A stretch of 64,000 bases of DNA from JAMLIA01 sp039810005. GTDB taxonomy: Bacteria; Chloroflexota; Chloroflexia; Thermomicrobiales; CFX8. Shown in pieces: positions 1-8,905 of the stretch (its first letter is position 1; every line of letters starts with the position of its first letter). A model generated the notes under the pieces. That model had not been told where the DNA came from, did not search any database, and was given only the letters and a program-made list of their open reading frames with translations. The stretch lies in NCBI GenBank assembly GCA_039810005.1, contig JBDHWD010000001.1, positions 1-64,000 of the forward strand, read 5' to 3'. Both the position numbers and the translations under genes were made by a program.

Positions 1-87
1 GGGGGATTTCTTGCGTGCGCGCTCGCAATGACAGAATGCGTGACAGACGAGTTCCGTACGCTCGCCTGACCGCACAAGAATGCGAAA

Positions 88-108
88 GGGGCACCATGCT
101 GGTGCCCC
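88..108 (-). terminator. Putative intrinsic terminator of ftsH
   Basis: An 8-bp perfect stem (GGGGCACC / GGTGCCCC, loop of 5) lies 26 nt past the ftsH stop codon. On the minus strand it is followed by TTTCGCATT, a weak T-rich tail. The position fits a terminator for ftsH; the short T run makes it less certain. Confidence 0.6.
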
Positions 109-134
109 TCTGCGGTGTGTGGATTTATCTAGTC

Positions 135-2090
135 TTACGATCCTGGCACGGTGCGGCGGCGGCGGTTCACTGCGCTGGCGACAATGGCGGCAGGCAGGGC
201 GGCGAGCCGCTCTCGCCGTGTCGATCGGCGTGATGACCGTGATGACGGCCCCTCGATACCGGTCGTCTGCCGAATCGGCGTTGGAGCGGTGACTGCCTCG
301 TCGTCTGCCGTTGCGGCCGGCCCCAGCATCCTGATCAGCTCATCGCCTTCGACCGTCTCGTCGCGCAGCAGCGTGGCCGCGAGCAGCTCAAGCTCTTTGC
401 GGTGAGTCGCCAGCAGCAACAGCGCCAGATCGTGAGCGTCATCAACGATTTGCCGCGCCTCGGATTCCGCTGCATAGGCCGTGCGCTGCGAGAAGCCCGC
501 GCCCCGCGTGGCGTCCTCGCCCGCTGAAAGCAGCCCGAACGCTTGACCCATTCCGTATCGCGAGACCATCGAGATGGTGATGCTCGAGACCTGCTCAAGG
601 TCGTTCGATGAGCCAGTCGTCACATCACCGAAGATGGTCTCCTCGGCCGCATAGCCGCCAAGCAGCGCCGCCAAACGGTCGGTCAGTTGCTGCCGTGTCC
701 ACAGACCGCGATCCTGCTCGGGGATGATCATCGTGTATCCGCCGGCACGACCGCGTGAGACGATCGAAACCTTGCGGACCGGATCGGCATTTGGAAGGTA
801 GTGCGCGACGATTGCGTGGCCAGCCTCGTGGTATGCGATCACCCGTCGCTCACGGTCGCTGAACCGCGACGACTTGCGGGCTGCACCGGCGAGCGTGCGG
901 TCGACCGACTCGAGCAGCGTCGTCATGCTGATTTCGGTGTCATCGCGGCGTGCGCTGAGGATTGCCGCTTCGTTCATGACATTGGCCAGGTCTGCTCCCG
1001 ACATGCCGGTCGTTCTGGCGGCAAGCTCGCTGAGATCAGCGCCGGCCTGCAGCGGCTTCCCTCGTGCGTGAACCTCAAGGATCGCCGTGCGTGCAGCGCG
1101 GTCGGGTAGATCGACGTGAACGCGGCGGTCGAATCGTCCGGGGCGAAGAAGCGCCGGGTCGAGGATATCGACGCGGTTGGTCGCGGCAATAACGATGACC
1201 GTCGTGCGCTGATCGAATCCGTCCATCTCGACGAGAATCTGGTTCAGCGTCTGATCGTATTCAGTCGAATGCTCGGCTCGGCCACGCTTGCGGCCGATCG
1301 AGTCGATTTCGTCGATAAAGATGATTGCCGGTGCTGCTTCGCGCGCCTTGCGGAACAGATCGCGCACGCGCGATGCGCCGACGCCGACGTACAGCTCAAC
1401 GAATTCCGAGCCGCTCACCGAGAAGAACGATGCCTTCGCTTCGCCAGCGACGGCGCGAGCGAGGAGCGTCTTGCCGGTGCCCGGCGGTCCGATCAGCAAC
1501 GCGCCGCGCGGGATTCGCGCGCCGAGCTTGTGGTAACGATCCGGGTCGCGGAGGAAGTCGATGATGTCGGCGAGCTCTTCCTTGACCTCTTCGGAACCAG
1601 CGACATCGCTGAGCAGCACGTTCCGCTCACCGCTGCGAACCTGATCGAATTCACCTCGGCGGGAGCCGCGGCGGCCAAGACCGGATTGCGACCGGCGCAG
1701 GAAGACGATCAACCCGCCAATGACGGCTGCAAGCAGCAGGAATTTCAGGATTGGTGAGTACCGTGAGGCAGCCGATTCGCCCTGCACATCAACTGCCGGC
1801 CATTGCGCCAGCGGTACGCCGGCCTGATCGAGCAGTTGGGTGACGGACGTGCCGGCCGGAATCCGCACCTCGACCGGCGCGGTGTTTTCGTCCTGATATT
1901 CGATCGTTGCAGTGCGACCATCCTGGTGCTCGTAGATCGCCGCGATGTCTCCATCCTTGACCTGCTGCAGGAAGGTGACGACATCGACGCTCTTGGGCGA
2001 CGTGGATTGCAGGCTGACTGCAACGACGATCACCACCGTGAGCAGGATTGCCAGGGCGGCAATGACAAACTTGGGATTAGGGGATTTCAT
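135..2090 (-). CDS. ftsH: ATP-dependent zinc metalloprotease FtsH
   Basis: Membrane-anchored AAA+ protease that degrades misfolded membrane proteins and short-lived regulators. The 651-residue product has the full family layout: TM segment at about 8-27, an extracytoplasmic loop, TM segment at about 114-131, Walker A GPPGTGKT (201-208), Walker B IIFIDEID (257-264), second region of homology with DPALLRPGRF (311-320), and the zinc site HEAGH (421-425). An in-frame ATG 69 nt upstream exists, but the start at 2090 is preceded by GAGG 5 nt away and begins right before the first membrane helix, as usual for FtsH. It seems to be a single-gene unit; no clear promoter was found upstream. Confidence 0.97.
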   Translation of the reverse strand: MKSPNPKFVIAALAILLTVVIVVAVSLQSTSPKSVDVVTFLQQVKDGDIAAIYEHQDGRTATIEYQDENTAPVEVRIPAGTSVTQLLDQAGVPLAQWPAVDVQGESAASRYSPILKFLLLAAVIGGLIVFLRRSQSGLGRRGSRRGEFDQVRSGERNVLLSDVAGSEEVKEELADIIDFLRDPDRYHKLGARIPRGALLIGPPGTGKTLLARAVAGEAKASFFSVSGSEFVELYVGVGASRVRDLFRKAREAAPAIIFIDEIDSIGRKRGRAEHSTEYDQTLNQILVEMDGFDQRTTVIVIAATNRVDILDPALLRPGRFDRRVHVDLPDRAARTAILEVHARGKPLQAGADLSELAARTTGMSGADLANVMNEAAILSARRDDTEISMTTLLESVDRTLAGAARKSSRFSDRERRVIAYHEAGHAIVAHYLPNADPVRKVSIVSRGRAGGYTMIIPEQDRGLWTRQQLTDRLAALLGGYAAEETIFGDVTTGSSNDLEQVSSITISMVSRYGMGQAFGLLSAGEDATRGAGFSQRTAYAAESEARQIVDDAHDLALLLLATHRKELELLAATLLRDETVEGDELIRMLGPAATADDEAVTAPTPIRQTTGIEGPSSRSSRRSTRRERLAALPAAIVASAVNRRRRTVPGS

Positions 2091-2196
2091 GAACACCTCA
2101 TACAAGATGCTGCGTGATTGGACGTGACGACGGCGGCGCAAAGCTTTGGTGAGAGACACCGGCTTCGCTTGGCCTGTGCCTAAGTACCTATGCTAC

Positions 2197-2208
2197 TCCT
2201 CGCGAGGA
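2197..2208. repeat. Perfect 12-bp palindrome upstream of ftsH
   Basis: TCCTCGCGAGGA is its own reverse complement and sits about 110 nt upstream of the ftsH start, in the 185-nt gap before the exporter operon's last gene. Just beyond it, GGAATC occurs three times (2237, 2245, 2256). The palindrome could be an operator for ftsH; no recognised regulator box matches. Confidence 0.3.
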
Positions 2209-2275
2209 TCTGTGCGCCACTTCACAAGACAATCCAGGAATCACGGAATCGTCTCGGAATCGCTCTGGGACTGCA

Positions 2276-3259
2276 TTAGGGCAGGACGACGACATCGTTA
2301 TCGCTCAGTCCCTGAACGACTTCAACTTGTCCGGCGCTGCGAAAGCCGAGGATGACTTCCCGGCTTTCATTCTTTCCATTCACACGAACGGTGACAAACG
2401 AACGCTCGCCGATCGTCTGCAGCGCGCGCTCGGGGATAAGGAGGACATTCTCACGCCGGGCGGTGACGATCGTCACGTCGGCGTTCATGCCTGGGCGGAT
2501 ATCCAGATCACCTGGTGGCTCGTACGTGATCGTCGTCGAGAAGATGGTCGCCCCTCCCTGCATTCGTGCTTGCGGTGCCGTCGACTGCACGGTGCCGGTG
2601 AGCTCTCTATCCGGGAAGGCGTCCAGACGGAACGTCACGTCAGCGTTGATCTCGACGTTCGGTAAGTCGAGCTCATCGACGTCCGCGACCAGCCGAAGAT
2701 CGGACGGCGATGCGATCCGCGCAATCGTCTGCTGCTGGTTGATCGGGTCGCCGATGTTGACCGACAGCTCAATGATCTGACCCTCTGTTGGCGCAAGGAT
2801 CGCCGAGCTGTCCAGCGCGCGCTGGGCCGCATCCACTGCTCGCTGAGCATCCCGCACCCGCTGAGTTGCTCCGAGGGCGTCGAGCTTCAGTCCCGTATCG
2901 TCAGGGCTGGCGGCTGCGCGGCCTTCTGCCTGCTGTAATGCGTATTCTGCCTGCGTGAGAGTGCTCTGGGCATTTGAGAGCGCGGTGTCGAACGGCGCGC
3001 GATCGAGCAGTGCGATGACGTCTCCCTGCTGAACTGTGTCTCCGGCCTTCACACCGACCTCGGCGATGACGCCGCTGACGACGGGGCGGACAGCTCTCGC
3101 GCCGGTTGCCTGAATCGTCCCGACTGTCTGTATCGTGACGTCCAGCGAGCCGCGCGTAGCGACCGCGGTCTCCAGGTTTGCGCCGCGTTGCGTCCACCAC
3201 CATATGCCGCCGGCAATGACAATGGCCGTGACGAGCGCGGCGATGAGCCACCTACTCAT
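2276..3259 (-). CDS. HlyD/MacA-type periplasmic adaptor of an ABC exporter
   Basis: Membrane-fusion protein expected to link an inner-membrane ABC exporter to the cell exterior. The 327-residue product starts with a single TM helix (about 4-20), then an N-terminal biotinyl-lipoyl-like segment (GVKAGDTVQQGDVIALLD), a coiled-coil hairpin rich in A, Q and E (about 100-155), a second lipoyl half (ILAPTEGQIIELSVNIGD) and beta-barrel domains ending at VVVLP. The ATG at 3259 overlaps the stop of the permease gene by 8 nt, so translation is probably coupled; the 29 codons upstream of this ATG lie inside the permease gene. The organism may have no outer membrane, in which case it would act as an extracellular extension rather than as part of a tripartite pump. 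Confidence 0.9.
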   Translation of the reverse strand: MSRWLIAALVTAIVIAGGIWWWTQRGANLETAVATRGSLDVTIQTVGTIQATGARAVRPVVSGVIAEVGVKAGDTVQQGDVIALLDRAPFDTALSNAQSTLTQAEYALQQAEGRAAASPDDTGLKLDALGATQRVRDAQRAVDAAQRALDSSAILAPTEGQIIELSVNIGDPINQQQTIARIASPSDLRLVADVDELDLPNVEINADVTFRLDAFPDRELTGTVQSTAPQARMQGGATIFSTTITYEPPGDLDIRPGMNADVTIVTARRENVLLIPERALQTIGERSFVTVRVNGKNESREVILGFRSAGQVEVVQGLSDNDVVVLP

Positions 3260-5594
3260 AGCGCAGAACCTGAATTGGACGGATGCGCGACGCAACGATT
3301 CCCGGCATTGCCGACACACCAGCGACGGCAAGAATGGCCACGGCAAACGTCATAGCGATTGTTGAGAGCGACAGGTGAAATGACAGTGCAAAGAGCTCCT
3401 GGCTGGTGATCGATACCAGCACGCGCGCCAGCGGGTAGCCGACGGCGATGCCGACCACGAGACCCAGCACGGCCAGCATGACCCCTTCGCTGACCAGCAC
3501 CGCCACGATCTGCCGCGCCCCGGCGCCCACGGCGCGCAGGACGCCGAACTCCCGTCGTCGCTCGGCGATGCTGATGAGCAATGCGTTGGCGATGCCGGCA
3601 AACCCGACGATCGCCACGACGATCACAATGGCGTTCAGCATCAGCGTGAGCACGCCAATTGCCTGGCTGGCGCTCTGCTGATCCGAGTAGGCTGCGTAGG
3701 TAACCGGGCCGAGATCGCGGGTGCGCTCCTCGATTGCTGCCAGTGCCCGATCGACATCAGCGGGGTCGCTGGAGGTGAGCTTAAGCGCGAACATATCGGC
3801 ACGGCGTCCCAGGCCAATCAATCTGTTCAGGTCGGATGTCTGCATGAACACCTTGCCGGTGGTTGTACTGCCCAGATAGGTGCTGGCGTCATCGACGATG
3901 CCGGTCACCTGTACCGTCGTGCGGCGCTTGCCGATGTCGAGTTGGAGCGTTTCGCCGACGTGGGCATCGATGCGTGCCGCAAGGTTACTCGACAATGCGA
4001 CAGATGGCGGGTTGGACGGTGAGAACCAGCTGCCATCAACGAGCCGATAGGTATAGAGCGAATTGGTGGCCGGCATTCCCCAGATATCCGTTCGCGTCGA
4101 ACCGATTGCGCCGGTCGCGCTGGTCCACGGTTCCGCTTGCACCACCCACGGCTCGCGCTCCAGCTCGGCTGCGAACGTCGTGTTGACCGACTGCTGGAAG
4201 CTCACCCAGCCGTCTGCCCCGTAGAGCGCATACAGGTCGTCGACCGTGGCGGAGACTGAGCGGCTCAGCGCCTGCGTGCCAATGAACGCAGCGACGGCTA
4301 CCGCGACAACGCCGATCGTCGCTGCAGCACGCCCCGGACGCCGGAGCGCGTTCCGTGCCCCGATTGCCGAAACGCGGCTGACGCGACTGATTGGCGCGGT
4401 CAGTCGCACGAGCAGCGGATGGCCGACCTCGCTACGCACACCGCGGCTGCGCAATAGCTCGGCGGGCTTCGTGCTGCTGTGAATGAGCACTGGCAGGATC
4501 GTCGCGCTGACCGTCACCAGCAGGCCGACGAAGAGGGCCAGCAGCACGTCGCGCGAGGAGATCGCGAATGGTGGCTGCTGCAGTCCGGTCAGGTTCGTCA
4601 GATAGGCGGTGATCTGTTGGCCGATCAATGTGCCGACGATCCAGCCGATTGCAGTGCCGACGATCCCGATCAACAGCGCGTAAGTCAGGTAGGTCAGACC
4701 CACTTGCCATCGTTGAGCACCCAGGCTCTTCATGATGCCAATCTGGCCGATTTCTTCACTCATGACTGCTGCAATCGTGTTGGCGACCAGCACCGACGCC
4801 AGCGCCGCACCGAGCCACGAGAACACGCGCAATAGCAGCAGCAATGTGCCCAACTCACGTGAGCCGACAAACTCGTTTGGATCGCGCACGTCGAAGCCGA
4901 ACGCTTGCGACCCGCGCTTGGCCAGCAGTCGCGAGAGATCCTGCGCTGTTTGTGACGCGCGTTCCGGCTCCCGGACACGAACCATCAGGAAGTTGTCGCC
5001 GGTCCGTCCGGTCAGGCCGCGCACTGTCGGCGCGGGAGCGTATGCCGTTGCCCGATTGAGCAAGCCAGCGCCGAGCTGAGCGGGGGAGCGAGTGAATCCA
5101 ACGACGGTCAGGTAGCGGATTGGATCGTTTGGCGTATTGCGAACAGCGACGACCTGCCCCAGCCGCAATGCCGTCAGCTCTCGTGAGCTCTCGTCGAAGA
5201 CGATCTCGTCTTTCGTTGGCCAGGTGCCCTCGACGAGGGTGATGATGTCGAGACGCATTGCATCGAAGTCGTTGATGCCAACCAGGCGCATGTTGACCCA
5301 ACCTTCGCCAGCGTCAAAGCGAGTGAACGTGATTGCGCGCGTGTCGGCGATGGCGACGTTTGGCTGTCGTTCGATCAGGGATCTCGTTGTCGGACTCAAG
5401 TCGGCAGTATAGGTCGCCAGGTCGGCCTGCAGGCTACCGGCATAGGTCAGACGCTGCGCATCGACCATCGAGCGCGTTGTGACGGCTATTGCAACGACGC
5501 CGGCGACACCGAAGATTACGCCGAGGATCGTCAGGATGTTGCGCAATGGCCGCCGTCTGAGGTCGCGACGGACCTTGGCTAGAAGCGTCTGCAT
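3252..5594 (-). CDS. ABC transporter permease, duplicated FtsX/MacB type
   Basis: Transmembrane part of a LolCDE/MacB-like exporter. The 780-residue protein has an N-terminal TM helix (about 19-38), a large extracytoplasmic domain, three FtsX-type helices in the middle (starting with LLLLLRVFSWLGAALASVL), a second extracytoplasmic domain and three more helices at the C-terminus. It therefore carries two FtsX units in one chain. The first FtsX block contains the typical IGIMKSLGA loop and the second EFGVLRAVGA. The ATG follows the ATPase stop codon by 1 nt. The substrate cannot be read from the sequence: lipoproteins, peptides and macrolide-like compounds are all known for relatives. Confidence 0.93.
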   Translation of the reverse strand: MQTLLAKVRRDLRRRPLRNILTILGVIFGVAGVVAIAVTTRSMVDAQRLTYAGSLQADLATYTADLSPTTRSLIERQPNVAIADTRAITFTRFDAGEGWVNMRLVGINDFDAMRLDIITLVEGTWPTKDEIVFDESSRELTALRLGQVVAVRNTPNDPIRYLTVVGFTRSPAQLGAGLLNRATAYAPAPTVRGLTGRTGDNFLMVRVREPERASQTAQDLSRLLAKRGSQAFGFDVRDPNEFVGSRELGTLLLLLRVFSWLGAALASVLVANTIAAVMSEEIGQIGIMKSLGAQRWQVGLTYLTYALLIGIVGTAIGWIVGTLIGQQITAYLTNLTGLQQPPFAISSRDVLLALFVGLLVTVSATILPVLIHSSTKPAELLRSRGVRSEVGHPLLVRLTAPISRVSRVSAIGARNALRRPGRAAATIGVVAVAVAAFIGTQALSRSVSATVDDLYALYGADGWVSFQQSVNTTFAAELEREPWVVQAEPWTSATGAIGSTRTDIWGMPATNSLYTYRLVDGSWFSPSNPPSVALSSNLAARIDAHVGETLQLDIGKRRTTVQVTGIVDDASTYLGSTTTGKVFMQTSDLNRLIGLGRRADMFALKLTSSDPADVDRALAAIEERTRDLGPVTYAAYSDQQSASQAIGVLTLMLNAIVIVVAIVGFAGIANALLISIAERRREFGVLRAVGAGARQIVAVLVSEGVMLAVLGLVVGIAVGYPLARVLVSITSQELFALSFHLSLSTIAMTFAVAILAVAGVSAMPGIVASRIRPIQVLRYE

Positions 5595-5595
5595 C

Positions 5596-6327
5596 TCAGG
5601 CTTTCCGACCGGTTGCGGCGACTGCCGTGTCCTCGACAATGCTGCCATCGCGCATGCTCACGATGCGGGTTGCGTGGTTGGCGACATCGTGGTCGTGGGT
5701 GACCATCACAATCGTCGTGCCCTGACGCCAGACTTCGGCGAGCAGGGCAACGATTCGCTCGCCGGTGGCAGAATCGAGGTTGCCGGTCGGCTCGTCAGCG
5801 AGTAGCAGGGCAGGCTCATTGGCGAGCGCGCGCGCGATGGCAGCCCGCTGCTGCTCGCCGCCCGAGAGCTCCGAGGGCAGGTTCCGCGCCAGATCGGCGA
5901 TGCCCACGCGGTCGAGCAACGTCATCGCTCGTTCGAGCTTTTCCTCGCGCCGACCAGTCAGGTCCATAGGGAGCATCACATTTTCGACGACGGTCAGTGT
6001 TGGCATGAGCTGGAAGAACTGAAAGACGATACCAACCGATCGACCACGCCACGATGCGAGTCGATCTTCGCTCAGCCCGACCAGACTGCGACCACCAACC
6101 TCGACGCCGCCGCTATCGGCACCGTCGATACCGGCCAGGATGTTGAGCAGCGTGGACTTGCCGGACCCGGATGGGCCGACGATCGCGACCCATTCGCCGG
6201 ACTCAATGTCGAGCGAAACATCGTTGAGCGCCAGAAATTCGCGGCGACCGGATCGATAGCGCTTCGAAATGTGGCGCAGGCGCACGATCGTCGTGTCAGG
6301 TACGTGGTCTGTTGGCGAAGTTGCCAT
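5596..6327 (-). CDS. ABC transporter ATP-binding protein, LolD/MacB family
   Basis: Cytoplasmic ATPase that powers the adjacent FtsX-type permease. The 243-residue protein has Walker A GPSGSGKST, a Q-loop (VFQFFQ), the signature LSGGEQQRAAIARAL, Walker B LLLADEPTGNLDS and the switch histidine in VMVTHDHDVA. The LSGGEQQR/DEPTGNLD wording is characteristic of the LolD/MacB/FtsE branch. An in-frame ATG lies 39 nt upstream, but the chosen ATG has GGGG 5 nt before it. It is the first gene of a three-gene operon (ATPase, permease, adaptor). Confidence 0.95.
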   Translation of the reverse strand: MATSPTDHVPDTTIVRLRHISKRYRSGRREFLALNDVSLDIESGEWVAIVGPSGSGKSTLLNILAGIDGADSGGVEVGGRSLVGLSEDRLASWRGRSVGIVFQFFQLMPTLTVVENVMLPMDLTGRREEKLERAMTLLDRVGIADLARNLPSELSGGEQQRAAIARALANEPALLLADEPTGNLDSATGERIVALLAEVWRQGTTIVMVTHDHDVANHATRIVSMRDGSIVEDTAVAATGRKA

Positions 6328-6412
6328 GATCGCCCCGCACATCATTCGAGCCGGTTCGCTCGCCAACCATTGGCGGGCGTCCGGCTCGCAGTATAGACGC
6401 GCGGTTCAAGCG

Positions 6413-7324
6413 CTAATTGTCGTCGGTCGAAGTGAGCAGGTCAGCGTTTGCCAGAGCTTCGCGGAGGCGAGCGCGGCTGTCGGCTGTCAGCGGCAGCGCC
6501 GGCTGGCGAGCTCCAGATGTCGGCGCAACGCCAGACATGGCCATCGCCTCCTTGATGACGCTGTGAAACGAGCCCGGCACACGGTAGATCGCCAGCAGCT
6601 CTTCGAGCGCGGGAAGCTCGTCGAGGGCGGTTGCGTAATCGCCGCGCTCCCAGGCTTCGAAGATTGCGACGTGGCGCTCTGGTGCGACATTGGCAGTTGC
6701 CGGGACCGTGCCGTCACCGCCCATTTCGAGGAGCGGCAGCAGGTAGCCATCGCCGCCGGCCAGAACGCTGAACTCCGGCTTGATCTCCTTGACGACCTCG
6801 ACGCGTCGTCGCAAGTGCTCGAGGCTGTCAATCGTGTCCTTGACGCCGGCGATATTGCCGTGCTCCTTGACCAGAGCCGCGAGCGTTTCAGAGGAAATGT
6901 TGTAGTTGCTGTACGCAGGGAAGTTGTAAATCACGACCGGAATGTCGACCGCATTTGCAACGGCTGACAGGTGAGCAATGACCTCGCGCTCAGTCAGCGT
7001 CCAGAAATATGGAGTGACAATGGCAACAGCGTCAGCACCGATCCCCTGCGCGTGGCGGCTGAGCCGGACGGTCTCGCGCGTAGACAGCGTCCCGGTGCCG
7101 AGAATGACCGGCACACGACCATTGACGTGCTGCACGACCTCGGCGGCATGTTGCTCGCGCTCCTTGGGGCTCATGTGCATGAACTCGCCGGTGGTTCCAA
7201 GCACAAACAGGCCGTGAACACCCGCATCGATGAGGAAGTCAATGTGACTGCGGTTTGTCTCGGTGTCGAGTGCGCCGTCCTCTCTGAAGAACGTCACCGT
7301 TGGCGGGATAATCCCTCGGAACAT
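6413..7324 (-). CDS. DapA-superfamily aldolase/lyase, probably not DapA itself
   Basis: TIM-barrel lyase that forms a Schiff base with a keto acid. The 303-residue protein keeps GTTGE (T44, T45), YNFP with the catalytic Y133, and the Schiff-base lysine in GVKDT (K162). By my count the tyrosine usually at position 107 in E. coli DapA is Phe (VTPYFW), and the arginine at 138 that binds the aspartate semialdehyde carboxylate is Tyr (YNFPAYSN). Both losses argue against dihydrodipicolinate synthase activity and for another superfamily reaction, such as a 2-keto-3-deoxy sugar acid aldolase. The ATG at 7324 has GGGAG 5 nt upstream, which is better than the ATG 42 nt earlier. It stands between trmD and an exporter operon, neither of which hints at a substrate. 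Confidence 0.85.
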   Translation of the reverse strand: MFRGIIPPTVTFFREDGALDTETNRSHIDFLIDAGVHGLFVLGTTGEFMHMSPKEREQHAAEVVQHVNGRVPVILGTGTLSTRETVRLSRHAQGIGADAVAIVTPYFWTLTEREVIAHLSAVANAVDIPVVIYNFPAYSNYNISSETLAALVKEHGNIAGVKDTIDSLEHLRRRVEVVKEIKPEFSVLAGGDGYLLPLLEMGGDGTVPATANVAPERHVAIFEAWERGDYATALDELPALEELLAIYRVPGSFHSVIKEAMAMSGVAPTSGARQPALPLTADSRARLREALANADLLTSTDDN

Positions 7325-7396
7325 CACCACTCCCCAATTCGCGCGCGAATTGTTGCGACCCCACAAAGTGGCAAGAGTGTAGCACGGTCACTGCGA

Positions 7397-8092
7397 TCAG
7401 CCGTTCAGATCGCTCTTTTCACTGAGCAGGTCGGGGCGTCGAGCCCGCGTGAGGTCCAGTGATTGCTGGCGACGCCAGGATGCGATTTCGCCATGATGCC
7501 CGCTCAGGAGTACGTTCGGTACGTCCCAGCCGCGATACGACGCCGGCCGCGTGTACTGCGGATATTCGAGCAGCCCATCCGAAAACGACTCCTCCTCCAG
7601 TGACGCCGCCTCGATGACGCCAGGGATGAGACGGGAGACGACGTCGACGATGACTGCAGCAGCGAGCTCGCCGCCGGTCAGCACATAGTCGCCGATCGAT
7701 AGCTCACGGGTGACGAGGTGATCGCGCACTCGCTGATCAACTCCCTCGTAGCGGCCGCAAATCAGGGCGACGCGTGACATTGCTGCCAGCTCGTGGGCGA
7801 TGGCCTGATTGAAGCGCTCACCGGAGGGAGACATCAGGATGATCGGCGTATCGGCGACAGCATCGCCGAGTATGGATTCGATCGAGTCAAACAGGGGCGG
7901 CGCTGCCATCACCATGCCTGCGCCGCCGCCGTAGGGCGTGTCATCGACCGAACGATGTCGCCCGATGCCATGCTCACGGATGTCGTGCAGGGCAATCTCC
8001 AGCAGTCCGCGTTCGACCGCGCGCTTGATGATCGATTCATCGAACGGACCATGAAACATACCCGGGAAGATGGTGAAGATATCGAATCTCAT
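7397..8092 (-). CDS. trmD: tRNA (guanine-N1)-methyltransferase TrmD
   Basis: Methylates G37 of tRNAs that read CNN codons, which prevents +1 frameshifting. The 231-residue protein has the SPOUT trefoil-knot motifs: GGGAGMVM, SPSGERF, LICGRYEGVDQRV and SIGDYVLTGGELAA. Its length is normal for the family. The start ATG overlaps the stop of the upstream HAD gene as ATGA, so the two are translationally coupled. The usual rimM/rplS/rpsP neighbours are absent. Confidence 0.97.
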   Translation of the reverse strand: MRFDIFTIFPGMFHGPFDESIIKRAVERGLLEIALHDIREHGIGRHRSVDDTPYGGGAGMVMAAPPLFDSIESILGDAVADTPIILMSPSGERFNQAIAHELAAMSRVALICGRYEGVDQRVRDHLVTRELSIGDYVLTGGELAAAVIVDVVSRLIPGVIEAASLEEESFSDGLLEYPQYTRPASYRGWDVPNVLLSGHHGEIASWRRQQSLDLTRARRPDLLSEKSDLNG

Positions 8093-8820
8093 GGTGTTCT
8101 GATCTCGAACCGATCTAGCAGGGTGTCGGCCAGCCCCTCAAGAGTCGTGACGCGCAGATCGGCGTCCTCGCCAAACCCTTCGGTGTGGCCGGTATCGAAC
8201 CAGACCGTCTTCAGGCCGGCGGCGCGCGCCCCCAGCACATCGAAGCGGTAGGAGTCGCCAATATGGATCGTCCGATCGACGGAGCTGCCTAACTCGTCGG
8301 TCGTGTACTGATAGAGCTCGACGCGGGACTTGTAGAGCCCAGCGCTTGCTGACGTGACAACCAGCTCGAACGCATCCGCGATCCCGAACTTTTCCAGCGA
8401 CCAATCCAGAAACGGATGGTAGATTGCGTTCGAGATGATGCCGAGCTTCAGCCCGTCATCCGCGAGCTGCCTCACCGCCTCGACGACGCCCGGAATCGGC
8501 CGCGAATCGGGAAGCGCTGCGAGCATCAGGTCATGAATCCCGCGCTCGATCGTCGGCTCGTCGAGCTGAATGTCAAGCTCGTCGAGAACCTGGACAACGC
8601 AGGAAAATGCATCCTGCTCGTTGCCATGTTGAATAATCTCCAGTCGGAGCGCGCGATAACGCTCGGCCGCCGCGGCAAGTGTGGCGTCGCTGAATCGCGT
8701 GCCGGACTCATCGACGCGGCGCAGAAGCGCCTGCACGAGGGTCCGGATTTCCAGCTGAAACCATTCATCGCACTGTGCGATGGTGTTGTGAAAATCGAAT
8801 GTCACGGTATCGATAGCCAA
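8089..8820 (-). CDS. HAD-superfamily hydrolase with atypical motif I
   Basis: Rossmannoid hydrolase of about 243 residues. Motif I reads FDFHNT: the nucleophilic Asp and the Thr are present, but the second Asp (acid/base in phosphatases) is His. Motif II is GIISNA, the motif III lysine is probably in SAGLYKSR, and motif IV is GDSYRFDVLGARAAG. Lack of the second Asp is known from haloacid dehalogenases and phosphonatases, so a plain phosphatase role is not assured. I chose the TTG at 8820, which has GGAGGT 10 nt upstream and puts motif I right at the N-terminus. An in-frame ATG at 8868 is the alternative (259 residues). It is coupled to trmD by ATGA and divergent from rfbB. Confidence 0.82.
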   Translation of the reverse strand: MAIDTVTFDFHNTIAQCDEWFQLEIRTLVQALLRRVDESGTRFSDATLAAAAERYRALRLEIIQHGNEQDAFSCVVQVLDELDIQLDEPTIERGIHDLMLAALPDSRPIPGVVEAVRQLADDGLKLGIISNAIYHPFLDWSLEKFGIADAFELVVTSASAGLYKSRVELYQYTTDELGSSVDRTIHIGDSYRFDVLGARAAGLKTVWFDTGHTEGFGEDADLRVTTLEGLADTLLDRFEIRTP

Positions 8821-8905
8821 CGGTCTGCTGACCTCCTGTCCATGAGGCGCCGATCTCGGCAAGATCATCGTACCGGATCGACAGCCGCGGAGGTGCATTT
8901 CAGGC

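Noticed and set aside
2237..2261. Three GGAATC repeats as a CRISPR-like or iteron array
   Set aside because: Spacing is irregular (8 and 11 nt) and the unit is only 6 nt.
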